Under the pieces are notes generated by a model. It was given only the letters and a program-made list of their open reading frames with translations, did no database searches and was not told where the DNA came from. Of a DNA stretch of 7,146 nucleotides, positions 1-5,295 are shown piece after piece. The translations under genes were made by a program, and so were the position numbers. The stretch lies in the NCBI GenBank assembly GCA_007131625.1, contig SLQC01000113.1, positions 1 through 7,146 of the forward strand. Reading direction: 5' to 3'. The stretch is from Balneolales bacterium (GTDB taxonomy: Bacteria > Bacteroidota > Rhodothermia > Balneolales > Natronogracilivirgulaceae). Numbering within the stretch: the first letter of the stretch is position 1; every line of letters begins with the position of its first letter.

Positions 1-1158
1 AAAATGGAGCTTCACCGGTTTCAATTGCGCGAGCTGAAAACCATTGATCTTGACGAAGCATCGTATGAGGAGATTGAGACAGAAATGAACAGGCTTGATC
101 ATGCAGAAGAGCTGGATCAGAAAGCTGCGTTGATTGGTGAAATCGGAGCCGGTGAAGAACGGAGCCTGTTGGATATGTTGTCTCTTGTCGGGGAAGCACT
201 TGACGACATAGTTACTTTGGAACCTGGATTTTCAAGCTATTCGGAGGAGCTGAAGGCGGCCCGTATCAGCATTCAGGAACTGCTCACTTATACCGAACGC
301 TACCGCTCGAACATTGAATTCAATTCTTCCAGGCTCGAAGAACTCCGCCAGAAACAGTCGGAAATCCGCAGGATTGAAAAAAAATATAACCGATCGCTGC
401 CGGAGCTTCTAAAGTACCGGGAAGAACTGGAGGCAAATGTTAATCTGGCTGAAAATTTTGATCTGGAGCTCGAAAAGAAAGAAAAAGAACTTCATGCAGC
501 TTCGGCAAATCTCGAACAATGCGCAACATCCCTTCACGAAGCGCGAATCTCGGCAGGTACCGAACTGGGAAGGAATATATCGGATACACTTACCCGGCTC
601 GGTATTCCCAACAATCGCTTTGAAGCCAGAATTTTATGGCGGGAGGATGGTGAGGGCTGGATCAGAATCGGGAATAGGACTATAGGATGCTATTCCGACG
701 GTCCCGATGTGGTGGCCTTTTATATCAGCACAAATAAAGGCGAGTCCCCTCGTCCGATGGCACGAATTGCTTCCGGCGGCGAGGTATCCCGGGTGATGCT
801 GGCCATGAAATCGGTAATAGCCCGTGAACAGCATCTGCCGGTGATGATTTTTGATGAAATAGATATCGGGATCAGCGGTGCGGTGGCTGAAAGGGTTGGA
901 CAAACCATGCACGAGCTCGCACAGCACTGTCAGATTATCGCAATAACACATCAAGCACAGATAGCGGGGCAGGCGGATCATCATTACAAAGTGGAAAAAC
1001 ATGAAACCGGTGACCGTACCGTCACCAGCATTCAGTTGCTGGATGACGAACGGCACATTGTGGAAATTGCTTCGATTATGAGTGGCACCGAAGTCAGCGG
1101 TCACGCCGTTGCAAGTGCCCGCGAAATGGTGGAAAAGGCCCAGGCCAAATATAGGTGA
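1..1158 (+). CDS. recN: DNA repair ATPase RecN, 5'-truncated by the window edge
   Basis: RecN is an SMC-like cytoplasmic ATPase that acts early in recombinational repair of double-strand breaks. The frame is already open at base 1 (a Lys codon precedes the ATG at base 4), and the first residues match the interior of RecN, so that ATG is not the start. RecN is usually about 550-570 aa; about 384 are present, so the N-terminal Walker A half lies outside. Numbering from that Met: a charged coiled-coil arm occupies about residues 60-190, including the RecN-typical stretch KKYNRSLPELLKYREELEA. The ABC signature ASGGE is at 256-260, Walker B MIFDEID at 281-287 (D284, E285), the D-loop region GISG follows, and the switch histidine is H316 in AITHQAQIA. 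It ends in TGA at 1156-1158. The C-terminal ATPase half looks intact. A 142-bp spacer separates it from the next gene. Identification is secure. Confidence 0.96.
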   Translation, partial: KMELHRFQLRELKTIDLDEASYEEIETEMNRLDHAEELDQKAALIGEIGAGEERSLLDMLSLVGEALDDIVTLEPGFSSYSEELKAARISIQELLTYTERYRSNIEFNSSRLEELRQKQSEIRRIEKKYNRSLPELLKYREELEANVNLAENFDLELEKKEKELHAASANLEQCATSLHEARISAGTELGRNISDTLTRLGIPNNRFEARILWREDGEGWIRIGNRTIGCYSDGPDVVAFYISTNKGESPRPMARIASGGEVSRVMLAMKSVIAREQHLPVMIFDEIDIGISGAVAERVGQTMHELAQHCQIIAITHQAQIAGQADHHYKVEKHETGDRTVTSIQLLDDERHIVEIASIMSGTEVSGHAVASAREMVEKAQAKYR

Positions 1159-1300
1159 CTCTTACCGGCCTACATGTGTATTCAGAGAAAAAACAGGCAT
1201 CTTATAAATTCAATACTTTGGCAAACATGGAAAACGATGTTGAAAAGTTCATTCATTTCCTGCGGTTGTCAATTCGAACAGGCCAGATAAGTCGAACAAA
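1159..1300 (+). other. intergenic spacer with a possible decayed recombinase start
   Basis: This stretch between recN and the hydrolase holds no convincing gene. An ATG at 1227 opens a 25-codon frame (starting MENDVEKFIHFLRL) that stops at 1302-1304. The peptide resembles the first residues of Xer-type tyrosine recombinases, and one lost base near 1300 would let the resemblance continue. It may be a remnant or a coincidence. No clear promoter or terminator is seen; a weak dyad at 1142-1171 has no T-run. Confidence 0.25.
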
Positions 1301-2152
1301 TTGATCAAGTCAAAAAATTCAAGTAAAACTGAAAAGGTGGACATCGAAACTGCGACCTTTTTTTACCACAAATTACCGGTACGGTATTACAAATGTGGTT
1401 CAGGTCCACCCCTTTTGATACTGCATGGCTGGGGCAGCAATGCGGATGTGATGATGCCGCTTGTTTCCAAATTGTCAGATCTTCGAACCTGCTATGTCCC
1501 GGATTTACCCGGATTCGGGGAAACACCGCCGCCGCCAGAGCCCTGGACGGTAGATGACTATGTGGATTTGGCAGAACAATTTGTTACCGAAATTGCGGGT
1601 GGTCGGGCCGACATCCTCGCACATTCATTTGGCGGAAGGATAGCACTCAAGTGGTGCTCCCGGGAATCGGGAAAGGAGCAGGCCGGCAAAGTAGTCATTA
1701 CAGGAGGTGCAGGGATGAAGCCACGTAGGACTTTTGCATTTTATTGTCGCAAATACACAGCAAAGCTGTTGAAAGCTCCGTTTATGCTTTTGCCGGCGGC
1801 ACATAGAGAAAAAGCGCTGGATTGGATGCGGGGAACAGGTATTTGGAAATCACTGGGATCATCCGAGTACCGTCAATTGGACGGGGTGATGCGGCAGACG
1901 TTCGTCCGTACGGTATCTGAACATCTGGAGTTCTGCCTGCAGAAAATATCCCACGATATCCTTCTTCTCTGGGGAAAGGAGGACGGCGCAACACCCGTAT
2001 ATCAGGGCGCACGAATGGAAAATGGGTTGCACAATGGAGCCCTGGTGGTAATCGATCATGCCGGACATTACGCATTTTTGGATCAACCCGATCGATTTAT
2101 ACGTATAGTCCGTGCATTTTTGAAGCATACAGATGAGATCATCGGATCATAA
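1301..2152 (+). CDS. alpha/beta-fold hydrolase
   Basis: Predicted serine hydrolase of the alpha/beta fold, about 283 aa, a normal family length, with no signal peptide and so probably cytoplasmic. The oxyanion-hole motif LHGWG lies near residues 41-45. The nucleophile elbow is A107-H-S109-F-G-G, with Ala instead of Gly at the first position. The likely acid is D228 (LLLWGKEDGATPV) and the catalytic histidine H256 (DHAGHYAFLDQP). The cap segment around residues 140-200, with GSSEYRQLDGVMRQTFV, resembles a hydrolase subfamily that I recall being encoded beside Mur-ligase-like genes in Clostridia; no such gene is here. The substrate cannot be told from sequence. The frame opens after a stop at 1241-1243 and has no ATG before the conserved core, so TTG at 1301 is the most likely start, with GTG at 1337 as alternative. 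Neither has a clear Shine-Dalgarno. It could be co-transcribed with recN, but the 142-bp gap makes that uncertain. Confidence 0.85.
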   Translation: MIKSKNSSKTEKVDIETATFFYHKLPVRYYKCGSGPPLLILHGWGSNADVMMPLVSKLSDLRTCYVPDLPGFGETPPPPEPWTVDDYVDLAEQFVTEIAGGRADILAHSFGGRIALKWCSRESGKEQAGKVVITGGAGMKPRRTFAFYCRKYTAKLLKAPFMLLPAAHREKALDWMRGTGIWKSLGSSEYRQLDGVMRQTFVRTVSEHLEFCLQKISHDILLLWGKEDGATPVYQGARMENGLHNGALVVIDHAGHYAFLDQPDRFIRIVRAFLKHTDEIIGS

Positions 2153-2223
2153 AACTCAAACATTTTGAGAATTGGGCCCGGGAAAACAAGTTGAATATTC
2201 AGCTGGCATTTATCCGGTTGCTG

Positions 2224-2826
2224 TCAGAAGAAAGCCACTCGGAAATCACTCCAGGAAAAATCATTGCCATTACTCGCATCGGACCAGGAATGAATTGACC
2301 ACTGACCATCCTCATCGCGGTCTATAAACAGCCGGATCCGTCCTCTTGCTTCAGAGGGCAAACCCTGGCGGTTGTGGTTGATGATGATCAAATAATCGGC
2401 CTCAAACTGCTCTTCACCCGTTTGACGTGGAGTGTAATTCTCATATTCAAATGTAAGATCGTGTCCGCCCAACCCCTCTGTTTCGGAACTCATATTGCTG
2501 AAATAGGTCTGCTCTTCGAGAACCCCCCATCCCTGCCAGAGATCAGGATTGCCACTCTGTGCCACTGAAGTGGGTTCATATACAAACTCCTCAAACGACA
2601 GACAACGACGATAGTTGTCGACATTAACCGCCCGGACAGCATTGATCAGATTCTGGACGACATCCTGCGGTCGATACGGTTGAATGAATACCGGAACAGT
2701 GGTTGACCCCGGCTCCTCGGGTTCACGAGTTTCGAAAATACTGCATGAAGTCATCATCAGCCATATAATAGTCATCCCCAAAATGGCAACCCGGTGTGTA
2801 TTTTGGAGTGAAAACAGGCTTTTCAT
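2224..2826 (-). CDS. small predicted lipoprotein, possibly NTF2-like, function unknown
   Basis: I do not recognise this protein. From the ATG at 2826 it has 200 aa and starts with a clear lipoprotein signal: K2 and R12, a hydrophobic stretch at about 13-25, and the lipobox M-T-S-C with C28. An acidic, Pro-rich linker (about 32-45) follows, then a globular domain. That domain begins with a helix (about PQDVVQNLINAVRAVNVDNYRRCL) and ends in beta-rich segments with RIRLFIDRDEDGQWSIHSW. A helix followed by strands near the C-terminus suggests an NTF2/SnoaL-like fold, which is inference only. The frame stays open upstream to an ATG at 2892, which would add 22 residues and bury the signal peptide, so 2826 is preferred; an annotation using 2892 would leave only 11 bp after the pseudouridine synthase stop. 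It is the last - strand gene before the convergent hydrolase. It probably sits in the envelope, on the periplasmic side of a membrane. Confidence 0.75.
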   Translation of the reverse strand: MKSLFSLQNTHRVAILGMTIIWLMMTSCSIFETREPEEPGSTTVPVFIQPYRPQDVVQNLINAVRAVNVDNYRRCLSFEEFVYEPTSVAQSGNPDLWQGWGVLEEQTYFSNMSSETEGLGGHDLTFEYENYTPRQTGEEQFEADYLIIINHNRQGLPSEARGRIRLFIDRDEDGQWSIHSWSDASNGNDFSWSDFRVAFF

Positions 2827-2903
2827 CTGGTCGCATTTAATGGCAAAGCACGTTGCGGATCCAGTTTTTTGATATGTGGAACGGATTGTCATTTTACTGA
2901 AAG

Positions 2904-4139
2904 TTACTCTTTCGTAACGTTGGAAAAAAGAGGGCCATGAAAGGCGGAACGATCAGAATCATTGAAAAAGGAGTGGATATAATCATTTGGCAGCAGAAAT
3001 TCAAATCCGATACCGGGAAAACGCATACGGTAGTGTAAAAGGGATATGGCACGATTTTGCATGGGTATATCCATTTGGAGATTCGGTCGGTTGGTAGCGG
3101 GGGCATCCGGCAAATCACAAATGGGCGCGGAATCCGGACCGTAAACAGCATCATCAATAATCGGATATCCCCATTCTCGCAAATGGAGACGGATCTGATG
3201 GGTTCGGCCTGTTTGAGGCCTGCAAAGAATCAGCGCAGAGGTATCCAACCGTTTCAGCACCTGGAAATCGGTGACGGATGGCTTGCCTTCCGGGCTGCAT
3301 TCAAAAATATACCCGTTCTTTCTTTTTATAGGGGCGTCGATAACGACATGGTTGTCAACCGGTGAACCGGAAACAACAGCAAGATAGAATTTTTCAACAT
3401 CCCCGTCCGAAAAAGCAAGCTGAACCATCCGGGAAAAATTGTGAGTCAATCCGAATAATACGAGGCCTGACGTCACTGAATCCAGCCGGTGTAGCAAACG
3501 AAGAACCGCAGGTCCTGACTTGACGCTGCAATTATCACTAATTCTCTCAATACAGGTATTTTTGTTTCTTTTGGGATTAAGGTATGACACTCCCAACTCA
3601 TGCAAAATGGATGTTAGTGTGTTTTTGTTATATCGTCCTCCGGGGTGAACCGGCATTGGAGCGGGTTTATAAACAAGAAGGAAATCATTGGAAGTCCGAA
3701 GCACCGAAACTTCATCGGGCACAGATGGTTCGTAGTGTTCCGGATGGAAGAGAGTCAATGCCGGCTGGCATTTTATCCGGTCACCGATAGAGAGTGTGCG
3801 GTTTCCCTGGGAGATCCAGCCGGCAGCAAGTCGGCGCACCCACTCCTTCCGAGAACGAAACGGAAATCTGTCGGAAAGAAACGATTCGATCTTCCGGTTT
3901 TGCTCGTGGTTGCGAATGCGGCAGCTCAGATGCCGCGAATAGGAACCGACAACGCGGACTTTGCGTGATGGTGCGGGAATAGTAGGAACAAATGGAATTG
4001 TCGGAATAGGCAAAGCAGTCGGAATAGGAAAAACAGTTGGAATTTCCGGGATTATCAAAGCAGACGGAGCAAACGGAATAGCCGATGTAGACGGAATAGC
4101 CGAAGTAGATGGAATAGTCAAAGCAGTCGGAATAGTCAA
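2904..4139 (-). CDS. RluA-family RNA pseudouridine synthase with repeat-encoded N-terminus
   Basis: Isomerises specific uridines in rRNA or tRNA to pseudouridine; the target base cannot be told from sequence. Numbered from the TTG at 4139 (411 aa), residues 1-57 are a low-complexity Ile/Pro/Thr leader encoded by a tandem repeat. An S4-like RNA-binding region follows at about 80-126 (KIESFLSDRFPFRSRKEWVR). The catalytic domain has KPAPMPVHPGG at 158-168, HRLDSVTSGLVLFG at 217-230 with D220 as catalytic aspartate, and GRTHQIRLHL at 311-320 followed by PIIDDAVYG. The C-terminal LLHYRMRFPG matches the family end. Residues about 188-212 form an apparent insertion before the catalytic motif. There is no ATG or GTG between the upstream in-frame stop (4176-4178) and the S4 region. 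The only TTGs are at 4139, 4121, 4058 and 4013, all inside the repeat. The enzyme call is secure, the start is not. It follows trhO on the same strand, with 63 bp between. Confidence 0.88.
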   Translation of the reverse strand: MTIPTALTIPSTSAIPSTSAIPFAPSALIIPEIPTVFPIPTALPIPTIPFVPTIPAPSRKVRVVGSYSRHLSCRIRNHEQNRKIESFLSDRFPFRSRKEWVRRLAAGWISQGNRTLSIGDRIKCQPALTLFHPEHYEPSVPDEVSVLRTSNDFLLVYKPAPMPVHPGGRYNKNTLTSILHELGVSYLNPKRNKNTCIERISDNCSVKSGPAVLRLLHRLDSVTSGLVLFGLTHNFSRMVQLAFSDGDVEKFYLAVVSGSPVDNHVVIDAPIKRKNGYIFECSPEGKPSVTDFQVLKRLDTSALILCRPQTGRTHQIRLHLREWGYPIIDDAVYGPDSAPICDLPDAPATNRPNLQMDIPMQNRAISLLHYRMRFPGIGFEFLLPNDYIHSFFNDSDRSAFHGPLFSNVTKE

Positions 4140-4146
4140 AGTAGAT
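3976..4146. repeat. degenerate 18-bp/9-bp tandem repeat at the 5' end of the pseudouridine synthase gene
   Basis: On the + strand, units begin with GGAAT or a close variant. The 18-bp units start at 3976, 4003, 4021, 4048, 4075, 4093, 4111 and 4129, and the 9-bp half-units at 3994, 4039 and 4066. A typical unit is GGAATAGTCAAAGCAGTC, whose - strand reading in the pseudouridine synthase frame includes ACTATTCCGACTGCTTTG (T-I-P-T-A-L). Units differ at several positions, so this is an old or diverging array, best conserved at its 4075-4146 end. A weaker relative continues to about 4200. Every unit is a multiple of three, so gain or loss of copies keeps the frame. It resembles a minisatellite rather than a mobile element: no flanking inverted repeats or target duplication are seen. 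Confidence 0.85.
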
Positions 4147-4184
4147 GGTTTGCCGGATTCGAGAAAATAGCCGGATTAGCCAGA

Positions 4185-4213
4185 GTAGCCGAAGCTACCG
4201 GATCATGATCCGG
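4185..4213 (-). terminator. palindrome and UUCG hairpin at the trhO 3' end, possible terminator or attenuator
   Basis: Two adjacent dyads lie at the end of trhO. CCGGATCATGATCCGG (4198-4213) is a perfect 16-bp palindrome that includes the trhO TGA. Next on the - strand comes GTAGCTTCGGCTAC (4198-4185), a 5-bp stem closing a C(UUCG)G tetraloop, a very stable RNA hairpin type. The nearest T-run on the - strand (TTTT, 4167-4164) lies about 18 nt past the stem, too far for a textbook intrinsic terminator. The structure may slow transcription, protect the trhO 3' end, or limit read-through into the pseudouridine synthase. The dyads are seen directly; the function is inferred. Confidence 0.4.
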
Positions 4214-5189
4214 ATTTCTCAGCGGGGTTCCGTTTTTTAAAGTTTTCGTCAAAATAGTTATACCATTTACGGAAAGGGGCATACGCTTTCTCCTGGTGAA
4301 AAGGACGCTTATAAGGATGTTGCCGACACTTTTCACTGCAGCAACCTTCCATGATCTCGGCTCCCTCTTCCGAGCAGATAAAAAGTTTATTGCAATCCAG
4401 ATTGGCACAATTGATGTACATATCACACGGATTCCCGGTTATTTCACAATGGCTGATCGGTACTTCATCCTTAGGATTTACCGGCACAACCAGCCGGTCA
4501 TCGAACACAAAACACTTACCTCTGAAATGTCGGCCGCCCTCCTTTCTGGCATAATTCAGGATACCGCCGTGAAGCTGATTTACATCACTGTAACCCTCTT
4601 TTTTCATCAGGACTGAAAACTTTTCACACCTGATCCCACCGGTGCAATACATCAATACTTTCTTATCTTTATCGATGCCGGCCTCAGCCAGCCATTTCGG
4701 GAAGTCGTAAAAATTAGACACTTCCGGCAACAACGCACCCTCAAAATGGCCTATTTGCGATTCGTAATTGTTGCGGACATCAATCATCACAAACTTCTCA
4801 CCCGATTCGATTACTTTTCTCCATTCAGATGGCTGCAGATGCCGTCCTCCCTCAGTATTAGGATCCAGCGATTCATTCACGTGCAACGAGACGATTTCGG
4901 GTCGCAATTTGACAATCAACCGGGCAAAAGGGATTCGGTCGCAGGCATCTTCCTTAAACTCCGTTTCTTCAAAGCCTGCTTTGGAATTTAAAGTCTCTTT
5001 ATAGATGTTTATTTGCTCTCTACTACCGGCAAGTGTACCGTTAATACCCTCATTGGATATGTAAACTCGCCCTTTCAAACCCAGGCTGTGGCACTGGCTT
5101 TTGTGATTGGTAACCCATTCATAGGGCGAATTGATGGGGGAAAAGCAGTAGTACAATATGACGCGAAAGGGCAAAGATGAAGTCGACAT
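4203..5189 (-). CDS. trhO: rhodanese-domain tRNA uridine(34) hydroxylase TrhO (YceA/UPF0176 family)
   Basis: The TrhO family performs oxygen-dependent hydroxylation of U34 in certain tRNAs to 5-hydroxyuridine, which widens wobble decoding. The 328-aa length is normal. The N-terminal domain carries the family hallmark SNEGINGTLAGS (about 45-56), and GGRHLQPSEW (114-123) leads into a rhodanese domain at about 125-220. In that domain MIDVRNNYE (135-143) precedes the active-site loop C182-T-G-G-I-R-C188-E-K. The C-terminal extension is cysteine-rich: C248, C255, C261, C266, C272, C283, C284 and C288, spaced like a metal-binding module. The ATG at 5189 gives the expected N-terminus (residues PFRVILYYCF just after the start); no Shine-Dalgarno is visible upstream. 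It lies about 106 bp after the oxidoreductase on the same strand and 63 bp before the RluA-like gene, another uridine-modifying enzyme. All expected residues are present. Confidence 0.95.
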   Translation of the reverse strand: MSTSSLPFRVILYYCFSPINSPYEWVTNHKSQCHSLGLKGRVYISNEGINGTLAGSREQINIYKETLNSKAGFEETEFKEDACDRIPFARLIVKLRPEIVSLHVNESLDPNTEGGRHLQPSEWRKVIESGEKFVMIDVRNNYESQIGHFEGALLPEVSNFYDFPKWLAEAGIDKDKKVLMYCTGGIRCEKFSVLMKKEGYSDVNQLHGGILNYARKEGGRHFRGKCFVFDDRLVVPVNPKDEVPISHCEITGNPCDMYINCANLDCNKLFICSEEGAEIMEGCCSEKCRQHPYKRPFHQEKAYAPFRKWYNYFDENFKKRNPAEKSGS

Positions 5190-5295
5190 GATGCGGTTTG
5201 GATGTGAAGAATGCGATTTTGGTATGAGTGATTTGATGCAGATTTATTTACACTGAGAAAGGGGCATTTTCAGATGAAGAGCACTATGAAAAAAG

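Noticed and set aside
634..1104. Long antisense open frame inside recN
   Set aside because: It lies opposite the conserved RecN ATPase motifs and its translation has no recognisable domain; a shadow of the coding frame.
1142..1171. Dyad AGGCC...GGCCT with inner GGT/ACC around the recN stop codon as a terminator
   Set aside because: Imperfect and long-looped, and no T-run follows, so there is no support for an intrinsic terminator.
2153..2223. GGGCCCGGG stretch in the convergent gap as a bidirectional terminator
   Set aside because: The GC palindrome is too short for a stem with a loop, and the flanking T and A runs do not pair in a convincing hairpin.
2827..2892. Longer start (ATG at 2892) for the small lipoprotein
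   Set aside because: It would put 22 polar residues containing two cysteines before a textbook lipoprotein signal. The internal ATG at 2826 gives a normal signal length with lipobox C28.
3057..3968. Several + strand open frames opposite the pseudouridine synthase
   Set aside because: They overlap one another and the conserved RluA catalytic region, and show no family features or sensible starts.
3976..4146. CRISPR array
   Set aside because: Units are 18 and 9 bp, directly abutting and degenerate, without unique spacers or cas genes.
3961..4170. + strand open frame encoding Gly-Ile-Val-Lys-Ala repeats across the array
   Set aside because: An 18-bp periodic sequence lacking stops is open on both strands. 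The - strand frame joins directly to conserved S4 and catalytic domains, whereas this one has no conserved domain and ends just past the array.
5190..5295. Dyad CTGAGAAA...TTTTCAG between the oxidoreductase and trhO as a terminator
   Set aside because: The stem is short, AT-rich and has a bulge, and no T-run follows on the - strand.
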